Source of the DNA: JBIOHJ01 sp044448905
Lineage (GTDB): Bacteria > Bacteroidota > Bacteroidia > AKYH767-A > OLB10
NCBI GenBank assembly: GCA_044448905.1
Contig: JBIOHJ010000002.1
Span: 1 to 55,324 of the forward strand
Length of the DNA stretch: 55,324 nucleotides
Direction of reading: 5' to 3'
The translations under genes and the position numbers were made by a program. Positions 1 to 8,173 of this stretch are shown here, piece after piece. How positions within the stretch are numbered: position 1 is the stretch's first letter; every line of letters starts with the position of its first letter. The notes below the pieces were generated by a model, which had not been told where the DNA came from, ran no database searches, and was given only the letters and a program-made list of their open reading frames with translations.

Positions 1-225
1 AAATATGCACGACAATATAACTACCCGGTTGTTTATGGCCGTATTAATAAAATAAAGCGTGGCTTTTATGAATTTGAATTTCTTCCAGTGGCTGAAAGTC
101 CGAAGCAAACCACCCAGAGTGAAATAACCGAAACAGTTACCCGGCTTTTGGAAAAGGACATTATTGCCGCTCCCCAATACTGGCTTTGGACACATCGCAG
201 GTGGAAGCATAAACGGATAACCTGA
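1..225 (+). CDS. Lipid A type (LpxL/HtrB family) acyltransferase, 3' end only
   Basis: The window opens inside a reading frame of 74 codons that ends at a TGA at 223-225. Its last residues contain the block PQYWLWTHRRWK, the well-known C-terminal signature of LpxL/HtrB-type lysophospholipid (lauroyl) acyltransferases. These inner-membrane enzymes add a secondary acyl chain to lipid A or related glycolipids. The catalytic HX4D motif would lie upstream of the window, so activity cannot be judged. The exact substrate is not determinable from this fragment. Two candidate terminators follow (247-280 and 394-430), which fits an operon end. Confidence 0.85.
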   Translation, partial: KYARQYNYPVVYGRINKIKRGFYEFEFLPVAESPKQTTQSEITETVTRLLEKDIIAAPQYWLWTHRRWKHKRIT

Positions 226-246
226 AAAGCCAAGGATGTTTTTCTT

Positions 247-280
247 ATCACATTAATTGGTGATAAAAATATTTTTTTAA
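247..280 (+). terminator. Possible intrinsic terminator after the acyltransferase gene
   Basis: Perfect 7-bp arms (TTATCAC at 247-253, GTGATAA at 262-268) around an 8-nt loop are followed by an A/T stretch ending in seven T's. The stem has low GC content, so this is weaker than the hairpin at 394-430. Confidence 0.4.
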
Positions 281-393
281 AAAAGAAACTTTTTGGGGGT
301 TGAGTGTTTCTTATCCATAATGGGTACCTTATATTCAATCGCACGCAAAATAATACTTACGAATTAAAACCATCTGTTTATTATTCCTGTTTT

Positions 394-430
394 ATCCCGG
401 AAGAAAAAGTTTGTTCTTTCGGGATTTTTT
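394..430 (+). terminator. Strong intrinsic terminator-like hairpin
   Basis: A 12-bp stem (394-405 with 414-425, one G-T wobble) surrounds an 8-nt loop and is followed by a run of six T's. It sits only 12 bp before the ATG at 442. It therefore argues that translation of the next gene starts at 442 and not at any upstream in-frame codon, and that the promoter of that gene is extremely close, or that the hairpin acts as an attenuator. Confidence 0.65.
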
Positions 431-441
431 ACTTTTGGAAA

Positions 442-786
442 ATGAAAAATAATTATTACCTTTTCCTCCTTTTTATGTTATTTGTCAGTTGTACTTATCG
501 CAAGAAGGAAATTGTTATTGAAGAATGCCCCGTTAAAATAACATATGAAAATAGTGTAAAAGCTATTATTGATTTGCATTGTGCTATCAGCGGATGCCAC
601 GTGAGCGGTTTTGTTATTGGAGATTACACAACTTATGCGGGGATAAAAGCAAAAGTTGATAATGGAACATTTCGATTCAGAATTTTTGAAACAGGAAGCA
701 TGCCGCCAGCCCCACAGCCTCCTTTAAGTGAAGAAGAGCTTACAACTTTAAAATGCTGGCTTGACCAGGGAGCTAACGAAAATTAA
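442..786 (+). CDS. Small lipoprotein with a cytochrome-like C-X4-CH motif
   Basis: The ATG at 442 is chosen because an open frame extending back to 304 would run through a terminator hairpin. The 114-residue product starts with a lipoprotein signal (hydrophobic core ending LFVSC, lipidated Cys at about residue 18). A motif CAISGCH follows, then a late segment GSMPPAPQPPLSEEE and a C-terminal CWLDQGA. This layout (haem-like Cys-His motif, then a Met-Pro-Pro motif, then a W-x-x-x-G-A ending) matches small c-type cytochrome-domain proteins of Bacteroidota. The spacing between the cysteines is four residues rather than the canonical two, so covalent haem attachment is uncertain. The gene converges on the M61 peptidase gene and the two stop codons overlap within TTAA. 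Confidence 0.75.
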   Translation: MKNNYYLFLLFMLFVSCTYRKKEIVIEECPVKITYENSVKAIIDLHCAISGCHVSGFVIGDYTTYAGIKAKVDNGTFRFRIFETGSMPPAPQPPLSEEELTTLKCWLDQGANEN

Positions 787-2471
787 TTTTTGCATCCCAG
801 CCACCTGCTTAAAAATTCGTTTTCGTTCGCGTTGAGTTGTTGTTTTAAAGTGAGCTTGCAATTATTAAAATAAGTTTTACCATCCGCTTTTAAATTCAAT
901 GTCCTGATTTTCTTTAATGTTAAAACATCAAATGAAATTTCATCATCCGCAAAAATTTCTTTTTCGGTACCGTTCGCTAAAACTATTTCATCATCACGCA
1001 TCATTCCTGCTTTTTCAGCCGGTGAGCCGGGAATTACCGAAACCACTTTATTTCCTTCTTTCATCCTGAATCCAAAACTGCACTCATGTTTTATAGTGGA
1101 AGGAGATTTAATTATTTCGATCCCGGCAATGTTAAGTAATTCTTCAAGCAATAAATCATACGATACAGCCTTATAAACATAGTTGCTGAAAAAAGATTTT
1201 AAAGAAATATTAGCCGTAGATTCACAGATTGTGACAATATCAGTTTCTGAATAACCTTTTTTCTTTTTTCCAAAATCGTTATAAAGAATCCGCATTACAT
1301 CATCAAGCGATTTCGCTGAGGCGGTTGCTTTACGGATTTGAAAATCGAGCATCAGTGCAATTAAACTGCCCTCATCATAAATAGAAGTTTTGCGATTGGG
1401 AACCCCCGGAACATATCCATCAAGCCATGTATCAAAAGAAGATTGCGCAAGTGAATAATTAAACCTGCCATGGTTATCCATGTGTTTTTGCAGGCGCATC
1501 GAAACTTCATTGAGGTATTGTTCAACGTTAAAAAATCCTGTACGTGCTAAAAACAAATCGCCATAGTATGTGGTGAATCCCTCGTACACATAACCCAGAT
1601 GTGAATAATTTTCTTTTGCATAATCATATGGCAACATTTCAACCGGGCGAATTGTTTTTACATTCCATACATGAAATAGTTCGTGCGAAGCAACACCAAC
1701 TAATTCATTATACTGTTCGGTCATTAGCTCCTCACCCGGTCCTATGGCAATCACTGTTGAATTTAAATGTTCTACCCCATGATAAAATTTATAAGGCAAG
1801 ACCTGGATTAGAAAATGATACTCATTTGATGGAATATCGCCCATTGTTTTAATCTGAAATTCTGCGAATGCTTTAAAATCTTTTTCAATGCGTTCAAAAA
1901 CAGGAATACAAGCGCCTTGTATCCAGATGTGAAATGTTTTATCACAAGCAATGAATTGATGATGCTTTAGAGAAGGCGAAGCGATGAATGGTGAATCAAC
2001 CAACTCATCGAAATCACCTGTAGAGAACATATTTTTTTTAATCTCACGTAAACTTCCGGCAACCTTCCAATCGGAAGGGATTTTTAATTCTACTTCGCAT
2101 GGTTCATTTTTTCTTCCCTCAACATACATGCAGCAGTGAACAGGATTTACATAGAGTTGTGATTCATCAAGCCAGCATCCGCCAGCATCCGGCCGCGATG
2201 CGTAATAATTATAGCGGATAATTATTTCTGAGCTTCCTTTTGTTTCAACTTCCCATTTATCTTTTGTAATTTTCTTAAATGGCAATTCGTTTCCGGCTTT
2301 ATCAAAAGCATTCCAGCGTTGAATATTTTTTGCGAAATTTCCTAATTCATAGCGGCCGGGCCTCCATGATGGAAGTTGAAGATAAATTTTATCGTCCGAT
2401 ACATTTTCCACACGCATTTCAATTTCAATGTATTTTGAAAATGCCTGGGGAATTGAAAATATGTATCGCAT
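783..2471 (-). CDS. M61 family metallopeptidase with C-terminal PDZ domain
   Basis: The 562-residue protein is a glycyl-aminopeptidase-like M61 peptidase. An N-terminal beta domain (about 1-180) carries the family-typical LPSWRPGRYELG. The zinc motif HELFH lies at 263-267 and a likely third ligand, the Glu of YEGF, at about 297; the family motif GVEH is at about 232-235. A PDZ domain (about 465-530) carries VIPGSPAEKAG. The length is typical for the family. I see no signal peptide, so the enzyme is probably cytoplasmic. M61 enzymes release N-terminal Gly or Ala; this specificity is family knowledge. It is transcribed divergently from lpdA, with about 68 bp between the starts. Confidence 0.93.
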   Translation of the reverse strand: MRYIFSIPQAFSKYIEIEMRVENVSDDKIYLQLPSWRPGRYELGNFAKNIQRWNAFDKAGNELPFKKITKDKWEVETKGSSEIIIRYNYYASRPDAGGCWLDESQLYVNPVHCCMYVEGRKNEPCEVELKIPSDWKVAGSLREIKKNMFSTGDFDELVDSPFIASPSLKHHQFIACDKTFHIWIQGACIPVFERIEKDFKAFAEFQIKTMGDIPSNEYHFLIQVLPYKFYHGVEHLNSTVIAIGPGEELMTEQYNELVGVASHELFHVWNVKTIRPVEMLPYDYAKENYSHLGYVYEGFTTYYGDLFLARTGFFNVEQYLNEVSMRLQKHMDNHGRFNYSLAQSSFDTWLDGYVPGVPNRKTSIYDEGSLIALMLDFQIRKATASAKSLDDVMRILYNDFGKKKKGYSETDIVTICESTANISLKSFFSNYVYKAVSYDLLLEELLNIAGIEIIKSPSTIKHECSFGFRMKEGNKVVSVIPGSPAEKAGMMRDDEIVLANGTEKEIFADDEISFDVLTLKKIRTLNLKADGKTYFNNCKLTLKQQLNANENEFLSRWLGCKN

Positions 2472-2475
2472 TTGA

Positions 2476-2501
2476 CTTTAAACTTTAAACCTTAAACTTT
2501 C
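2476..2501. repeat. Phrase-like short repeat (CTTTAAA units)
   Basis: The stretch is built from near-copies of a 7-bp unit CTTTAAA/CCTTAAA. It lies between the divergent M61 and lpdA starts, just before a TATCTTCG sequence (2506-2513) that resembles a Bacteroidota -7 element. Similar unit-based stretches occur at several other gene boundaries in the window (see findings). Confidence 0.6.
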
Positions 2502-2539
2502 TATTTATCTTCGCACAGCAAAAATAAAAATATAGTGAT

Positions 2540-3928
2540 ATGAATTACGATGTTATTGTGATTGGCAGCGGACCGGGCGGATATGTTGCAGCAATTCGCG
2601 CATCACAACTTGGAATGAAAACAGCAATTGTTGAAAAGGCTGAGCTCGGTGGGGTCTGCCTTAACTGGGGATGCATACCTACAAAAGCGTTATTGAAGAG
2701 TGCACAGGTGTATGAATATTTGTTACACGCTCAGGATTACGGATTGAAAGCAAGCGGAGTGGACAAGGATTTTACAGCAATTGTAAAACGCTCTCGTGGA
2801 GCGGCAGATAAAATGAGCAAAGGAGTTCAATTCCTGATGAAGAAAAATAAAATTGATGTGATTACCGGAACCGGGAAAATAAAGCCAGGAAAAAAGGTTT
2901 CTGTAAACGGTACCGACAACAAGGAAACCATTTATGAAGCCAAACACATTATCCTTGCTACCGGAGCCCGCTCACGCGAATTGCCAAGCTTAAAACAAGA
3001 TGGAAAAAAAATTATCGGCTACCGCGAAGCGATGATTTTGGAAAAACAACCAGCCAGTATGGTTATAGTTGGCTCTGGTGCCATCGGAAGTGAATTTGCA
3101 TATTTTTATAATGCATTGGGAACAAAAGTTACTCTTGTTGAGTTTTTGCCAAACATTGTTCCGGTTGAAGACGAAGAAGTTTCAAAAGCTTTAGAACGGT
3201 CTTTCAAAAAGCAAGGCATTGCAGTAATGACTTCTTCGGAAGTATTAAGTGTTGATGCTTCAGGAGCAAATTGCAAAGTGAAAATTAAAACTCCGAAGGC
3301 AGAAGAAAATATTGAAGCTGAAATTGTATTGAGTGCAGTAGGAATTACAGCTAACCTTGAAAATATTGGGTTGGAGGAAACAGGAATCGCGACCGATAAA
3401 GGAAAAATTTTAGTGAATGATTTTTATCAAACGAACATGCCGGGTTATTATGCAATTGGTGATATTGTTCGGGGTCCTGCACTGGCACATGTCGCTTCTC
3501 ATGAAGCGATTACCTGCGTTGAAAAAATTGCAGGCTTGCATGTTGAGCCGATTGACTACAATAATATTCCCGGGTGTACCTATTGCCAACCTGAAATAGC
3601 TTCAGTAGGAATGACAGAAAAAGCCGCAAAAGAAAAAGGCATTGAAATAAAAGTAGGGAAATTTCCATTCAGTGCTTCGGGTAAAGCAAGTGCTGCAGGC
3701 AATAATGAGGGATTTGTAAAAGTAATTTTCGATGCAAAGTATGGTGAGTGGCTGGGCGCCCATATGATTGGCGCAAATGTAACTGAGATGATAGCCGAAG
3801 TGGTGGCTGCTCGTAAACTTGAAACTACAGGGCACGAAATAATTAAAACTATTCATCCTCATCCAACCATGAGCGAAGCAATTATGGAAGCTGTTGCCGA
3901 AGCATACGGTGAGGTTATTCATATTTAG
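2540..3928 (+). CDS. lpdA: Dihydrolipoyl dehydrogenase (E3)
   Basis: The 462-residue flavoprotein has a Rossmann FAD motif (GSGPGG at 9-14) and the redox-active disulfide C40/C45 in GGVCLNWGC. A second NAD-binding glycine motif (IVGSGAIGSEFA) lies near 180, and the C-terminal dimer-interface motif HPHPTMSE contains the catalytic His-Glu pair at about 441 and 446. It reoxidises dihydrolipoamide in pyruvate, 2-oxoglutarate or branched-chain oxo-acid dehydrogenase or glycine cleavage complexes. No E1, E2 or glycine cleavage gene is near, so its partner complex cannot be named. A TATCTTCG element at 2506-2513 may be its promoter -7 box. Confidence 0.96.
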   Translation: MNYDVIVIGSGPGGYVAAIRASQLGMKTAIVEKAELGGVCLNWGCIPTKALLKSAQVYEYLLHAQDYGLKASGVDKDFTAIVKRSRGAADKMSKGVQFLMKKNKIDVITGTGKIKPGKKVSVNGTDNKETIYEAKHIILATGARSRELPSLKQDGKKIIGYREAMILEKQPASMVIVGSGAIGSEFAYFYNALGTKVTLVEFLPNIVPVEDEEVSKALERSFKKQGIAVMTSSEVLSVDASGANCKVKIKTPKAEENIEAEIVLSAVGITANLENIGLEETGIATDKGKILVNDFYQTNMPGYYAIGDIVRGPALAHVASHEAITCVEKIAGLHVEPIDYNNIPGCTYCQPEIASVGMTEKAAKEKGIEIKVGKFPFSASGKASAAGNNEGFVKVIFDAKYGEWLGAHMIGANVTEMIAEVVAARKLETTGHEIIKTIHPHPTMSEAIMEAVAEAYGEVIHI

Positions 3929-3970
3929 TGTTTAGTTATGAGTGTTTAGTTATGAGTGTTTAGTTATGAG
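3929..3970. repeat. Three perfect tandem copies of a 14-bp unit
   Basis: TGTTTAGTTATGAG occurs three times head to tail without a mismatch, starting at the base after the lpdA stop codon. The unit is also found, inverted and with one change, just before 4116. Confidence 0.95.
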
Positions 3971-3979
3971 ATTTTCCAG

Positions 3980-4051
3980 ATGGATGAACATTTTCGCTTT
4001 GAAGAATTAAAGGTTTATCAAAAATCTTTGGAATTTATTGATCGAGGTTAA
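3980..4051 (+). pseudogene. Truncated four-helix-bundle (S23/IVP-like) protein gene
   Basis: From the ATG at 3980 the frame reads MDEHFRFEELKVYQKSLEFI and then stops at 4049-4051. FEELKVYQKSLEFI is the characteristic opening of the four-helix-bundle family related to the proteins encoded by 23S rRNA intervening sequences (S23/IVP). Full members have about 115-125 residues; only 23 remain here, so this is a relic. The rest of the spacer up to the right inverted arm shows no further family motif. It is enclosed by the 22-bp inverted repeat. Confidence 0.7.
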
Positions 4052-4115
4052 ACCTCTGAACAATAAACTATAGTTATTTTTTTTAAATACTACACACTCA
4101 CAACTAAACACTAAA

Positions 4116-6053
4116 ATGTGCGGAATTGTTGGTATAGTTTCAAAATCAGAAAAAGGAAATATTTTCCTTGATAAAATTTCCGTAGCAACTGATTGCCTTG
4201 CAAAACGAGGTCCTGATAACTCAGGAATTTTTAAGCATAACAACCTTGCGTTAGGCCATCGGAGGCTTTCTATTATAGATGTCTCGAGTGCAGGAGCACA
4301 GCCGATGAGTGACCCTTCGGGGAGGTTTACTATTATTTTTAATGGTGAATTTTTCAATTTCAGAGAACACCGAAGTTTTCTTTTATCAAAGGGTATTAAC
4401 TTAGTTTCGGAAAGCGATACTGAAGTTTTATTGCACCTTTTTATTCTGGAAAAAGAAAAATGTCTCGAAAGACTTAATGGGTTTTTTGCAATGGCTGTTT
4501 ATGATAAGCAGGAAGAGGTGTTATTTCTTGCCCGCGATCGTTTTGGAGTTAAGCCGTTATTAATTTATGAAGATGAAAATGCATTTATGTTTTCTTCTGA
4601 GATGAAAGCGCTGCTTGAGCTTGGAATTAAAAAAGAGCTGGATGAAGCTTCCCTCCTCTCCTACTTTCAGTTGAATTATATTCCACAGCCATATTCTATT
4701 TTTAAAAAAGTAAGAAAGCTCAAACCAGGCTCGTACCTGAAATTTTCAGCAAGACATAAAAAAATAATTGAAGAAAAGTTATTCTATCAAATTCCCTATT
4801 CTGAGAACATTTCAAATATTATTTCCTATGATGATGCAAAAGATAAATTGTATCAGTTAATGGATGCCGCTGTTCAGCGCAGACTGATAAGCGATGTGCC
4901 GCTGGGTTCATTTTTAAGCGGTGGAATTGATTCATCTGTAATTTCCGCTTTAGCAGCACAGCATACTACACACCTTAAAACATTTTCAATTGGTTTTCGT
5001 GATGAACCTATGTTTGATGAAACAAGATATGCGCAGCTGGTTGCAAAAAAGCATAACACAGAACACACTGTTTTCAGTTTAACAAATGATGATTTATTCG
5101 AAGTACTTCATGATGTACTTAATTATATTGACGAACCGTTTGCAGATTCCTCAGCGTTGAATGTTTTTATTTTAAGCAAACAGACACGTAAACATGTAAC
5201 GGTTGCTTTGAGCGGTGATGGCGCTGATGAATTGTTTGGAGGTTATAATAAACACCGTGCTGAATGGATGATTCGTAACGATGTATTTTTTACATCTTCA
5301 ATGAAAATTCTTTCACCTTTATTAAATTTTTTCTCCGGTTCGCGCAATTCAAAATATGGAAACAAGCTAAGACAAATTCACCGTTTCGCAGATGGAACAA
5401 AGTTTTCTTCTGCTGAAAGATATTGGAGATGGTGTGGGTTTGTTGATGAGCGTGCGGCTGAGTATATATTTTTAAACGCGGAGACGCAATGGCGTAAAGA
5501 ATACAAGGAAAGAAAAGATAAAGTAATAAAACACATTATCGGAAATAAGGATTTAAATGATGTACTGCTCGCTGATATGAATTTAGTCTTGCAGGGCGAC
5601 ATGTTAACCAAAGTTGATATGATGAGTATGGCCAACAGCCTGGAAGTTCGTACACCGTTTCTTGATTACGAGGTAGTAAATTTTGCATTTTCACTCCCCT
5701 CCTCTTATAAGATTGACAAAAGTGTTCAGAAAAAAATTGTAAAAGAAACATTCAGGCATTTACTGCCTGATGAAATATTTAATCGCAGCAAACAAGGATT
5801 TGAAGTTCCTTTATTAAAATGGTTTCGCACCGAATTAAAATCAATGATTACTGATGATTTACTGAATGATGATTTTATCCGCCAGCAAAATTTATTTAAT
5901 GTTGAAGAAATTAAAAAATTAAAACAGCAGCTCTTCTCCAATAACCCGGGTGAAATAAGTGCGCGCATTTGGGGACTGATTGTTTTTCAATACTGGTGGA
6001 AAAGGAATATGATTTATTCCGATAATTATCGGGATGAAAATGTGTTAATTTGA
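4116..6053 (+). CDS. asnB: Glutamine-hydrolysing asparagine synthase (AsnB type)
   Basis: The 645-residue protein starts MCGIVGIV, so after Met removal the N-terminal Cys is the glutaminase nucleophile of a class II amidotransferase domain (about 1-220). The ATP-pyrophosphatase motif SGGIDSS lies at about 268-274, followed by the synthetase domain with ALSGDGADELFGGY. In pathways the enzyme makes asparagine, but homologues in surface-polysaccharide loci amidate sugar acids or other carboxylates. The position directly before a GT4 glycosyltransferase and Wza/Wzc genes makes a role in glycan modification possible (inference). The ATG abuts the right arm of the inverted repeat, so this repeat may influence its expression. 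Confidence 0.92.
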   Translation: MCGIVGIVSKSEKGNIFLDKISVATDCLAKRGPDNSGIFKHNNLALGHRRLSIIDVSSAGAQPMSDPSGRFTIIFNGEFFNFREHRSFLLSKGINLVSESDTEVLLHLFILEKEKCLERLNGFFAMAVYDKQEEVLFLARDRFGVKPLLIYEDENAFMFSSEMKALLELGIKKELDEASLLSYFQLNYIPQPYSIFKKVRKLKPGSYLKFSARHKKIIEEKLFYQIPYSENISNIISYDDAKDKLYQLMDAAVQRRLISDVPLGSFLSGGIDSSVISALAAQHTTHLKTFSIGFRDEPMFDETRYAQLVAKKHNTEHTVFSLTNDDLFEVLHDVLNYIDEPFADSSALNVFILSKQTRKHVTVALSGDGADELFGGYNKHRAEWMIRNDVFFTSSMKILSPLLNFFSGSRNSKYGNKLRQIHRFADGTKFSSAERYWRWCGFVDERAAEYIFLNAETQWRKEYKERKDKVIKHIIGNKDLNDVLLADMNLVLQGDMLTKVDMMSMANSLEVRTPFLDYEVVNFAFSLPSSYKIDKSVQKKIVKETFRHLLPDEIFNRSKQGFEVPLLKWFRTELKSMITDDLLNDDFIRQQNLFNVEEIKKLKQQLFSNNPGEISARIWGLIVFQYWWKRNMIYSDNYRDENVLI

Positions 6054-6124
6054 AAATTATGCATTTAGTTTGCTTTAGAAACTTTTTCATTTCATTCTTA
6101 AATTAATTTACTCTCAAACTATTT

Positions 6125-7312
6125 ATGCCACGTGTTCTAAGGATTATAAACCGATTAAATTTAGGTGGCATTACTTACAATGTATCATATCTTACAAAAT
6201 ATCTGGCACCTGAATTTGAAACCATCCTGGTTTCGGGAATCAAGGAAGATGCTGAGGAAAGTTCAGAGTATATAGTTGAGCAAATGGGAATAAAACCGGT
6301 TTACATTCCTGAAATGCGAAGGGAAATAACATGGAAAAACGATCGGATTGCCTATCAGAAAATCAAAAAATTAATAAAAGAATTTAAACCCGATATAGTT
6401 CATACCCATGCTGCAAAAGCGGGAACGCTCGGAAGGCTTGCTGCTGCCTCGTGCAACGTGAAAATAATATTACATACTTTTCATGGTCATATTTTTCACT
6501 CTTATTTCTCACCGCTGAAAACAAAATTATTTGTCGCAATTGAAAAATATCTTGCTGCTAAAAGTACCCGGATTATAGCAATAAGCGAAAGCCAGAAAAA
6601 GGAATTGTGCGATGAATTCAGAGTTTGCAGAAGTGAAAAGTGCAAAGTAATTCCGCTTGGATTTGACCTGGGACGTTTTACCGAAAACCAACCTGAAAAA
6701 AGAAAGTCATTTCGTGAAGAGTTTAAAATTTCAGACGATGAACTGGCTATTGGGATTATCGGGAGAATCACTCCAATAAAGAATCATGAATTATTTATTA
6801 AAGCATTTTCTAATGCAAAGCAGCTCGCATCAAAAAAAATTAAAGCGATAATTATCGGGGATGGTGAAGATTTGAAAAAGATACAGGTTATTTGCGACAC
6901 ACTTGGATTAAATTATTCCGATAAGGAATCTGTCTCATTTCAAACTGATGTTATTTTTACTTCGTGGATAAAAAATGTGGATTGGGCAATTGCCGGGTTG
7001 GATATAGTTGCAATGACTTCACTGAATGAAGGAACTCCTGTGAGCTTAATTGAAGCGCAGGCAGCATCTAAACCGGTAATAAGTACTAATGTGGGTGGTA
7101 TAATAAATGTTGTAAAAGAAAATGAAACGGGTTTGCTATCTCCATCGGGTGATAGTATTGCTTTTGCACAAAACATATCAAGGCTTGTAAATGATGATGA
7201 TTTGCGCGAAAAAATTTCGCGAGCCGGAGCAGTGAATGTGATAAATAAATTTAATTATACGAGGCTTGTGGAGGAAATGCGAAATCTATACAATGAATTA
7301 TTGAGTATGTGA
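6125..7312 (+). CDS. Glycosyltransferase family 4 (GT-B fold)
   Basis: The 395-residue protein has a glycosyltransferase-4 N-terminal domain with the nucleotide-sugar enzyme hallmarks LNLGGITYNV and DIVHTHAAKAG. The C-terminal glycosyltransferase group 1 domain carries GIIGRITPIKNHELFI and the retaining-enzyme E-x7-E signature in EGTPVSLIEAQ. It probably transfers a sugar from a nucleotide donor to a lipid-linked intermediate at the cytoplasmic membrane face. Donor and acceptor cannot be inferred. It lies 71 bp after the asparagine synthase gene and 81 bp before the Wza-like gene, on the same strand, within the polysaccharide block. Confidence 0.92.
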   Translation: MPRVLRIINRLNLGGITYNVSYLTKYLAPEFETILVSGIKEDAEESSEYIVEQMGIKPVYIPEMRREITWKNDRIAYQKIKKLIKEFKPDIVHTHAAKAGTLGRLAAASCNVKIILHTFHGHIFHSYFSPLKTKLFVAIEKYLAAKSTRIIAISESQKKELCDEFRVCRSEKCKVIPLGFDLGRFTENQPEKRKSFREEFKISDDELAIGIIGRITPIKNHELFIKAFSNAKQLASKKIKAIIIGDGEDLKKIQVICDTLGLNYSDKESVSFQTDVIFTSWIKNVDWAIAGLDIVAMTSLNEGTPVSLIEAQAASKPVISTNVGGIINVVKENETGLLSPSGDSIAFAQNISRLVNDDDLREKISRAGAVNVINKFNYTRLVEEMRNLYNELLSM

Positions 7313-7393
7313 TTCATACAAAATTCAAACCGGAATACGTTTAGAAGTAAGCCGCTATCTAAATTTATTTATTTTTGTTCAAAATTTAATTCT

Positions 7394-8164
7394 ATGCGAA
7401 AACTAATATTGCTATTAAGTCTTTTATTCCTTGTGAGTTGCCGTTCCATGAATCCAAGTGTGATGTTTAAAGCGAATGCCGATTATCCTTATAAAATTGA
7501 ACAAACTATTGGCAACGTAGAATATAAAATTGCCCCCAATGATATAATCGGCTTAAGCGTTTATACCAATGATGGCTTTAAACTTATTGACCTTACCGCC
7601 AGTACTGCTTCAGTAACAAATTTTGGAACAGGCGGTTTTAGCGGCACAAATGTCCAGTACGTTATTGATATAGAAGGTTTTGTTAAGCTGCCGATCATAG
7701 GAAGAGTAAAACTTAAAGATTTCACCATCAGAGATGCTGAAAAGTTATTGGAAACACAATTTGCCGTTTACTATAATAAACCTTTTGTAATGTTAAGTGT
7801 GCTAAACCGCAGAGTAATGGTTTTTACAGGAACCGGAGGTACAGGAACTGTTGTGACACTTACAAACGAAAATACAACGTTAATTGAAGCGCTTGCTTTG
7901 GCTGGCGGTATTACAGAAACAGGAAAAGCGTATAAGATAAAACTTATCAGGGGTGATTCACGCAACCCGCAGTTACAACTCGTAGACTTATCCACCATAG
8001 AAGGAATGCAACAATCTAATATGCTTCTTCAGGCCAATGATATTATTTATGTGGAACCGGTTCCCAGAATTTCCAACGCAGTACTTGCTCAGATTGTTCC
8101 GATTGTAGGCATTTTAACCAGCGTGCTTCTTATGTATGATATCATAATAAACAGAAGCAAATAA
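7394..8164 (+). CDS. Polysaccharide export (OPX, Wza/BexD-like) outer-membrane lipoprotein
   Basis: The 256-residue product begins with a lipoprotein signal (LLFLVSC, lipidated Cys at about 16). The polysaccharide biosynthesis/export domain follows (about 45-130, with YKIAPNDIIGLSVYTNDGF), then an SLBB-type segment (about 130-215, LIEALALAGGITETGKAYKIKLIRG). A hydrophobic C-terminal segment (about 222-245) could span or insert into the outer membrane, as in Wza. It is expected to form the export channel that works with the Wzc-like protein encoded 9 bp downstream. A TATTTTTG element (7370-7377) 16 bp before the ATG fits a Bacteroidota -7 box. Confidence 0.93.
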   Translation: MRKLILLLSLLFLVSCRSMNPSVMFKANADYPYKIEQTIGNVEYKIAPNDIIGLSVYTNDGFKLIDLTASTASVTNFGTGGFSGTNVQYVIDIEGFVKLPIIGRVKLKDFTIRDAEKLLETQFAVYYNKPFVMLSVLNRRVMVFTGTGGTGTVVTLTNENTTLIEALALAGGITETGKAYKIKLIRGDSRNPQLQLVDLSTIEGMQQSNMLLQANDIIYVEPVPRISNAVLAQIVPIVGILTSVLLMYDIIINRSK

Positions 8165-8173
8165 AAATCATTA

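Larger units (their letters stand above)
3924..4115. repeat. 22-bp inverted repeat pair enclosing a gene relic
   Basis: The left arm 3924-3945 and right arm 4094-4115 are complementary at 21 of 22 positions, with a 148-bp spacer. The left arm overlaps the last bases of lpdA and begins a perfect triplicate of the 14-bp unit TGTTTAGTTATGAG (3929-3942, 3943-3956, 3957-3970). The right arm ends exactly at the ATG of the asparagine synthase gene. The spacer contains a fragment of an S23-type four-helix-bundle gene (3980-4051). The arrangement looks like the footprint of a small mobile element; this is inference. Confidence 0.75.

Noticed and set aside
304..441. Upstream extension of the small lipoprotein frame to an earlier start
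   Set aside because: The extension crosses a strong terminator hairpin and would hide the lipoprotein signal; the ATG at 442 is placed correctly for it.
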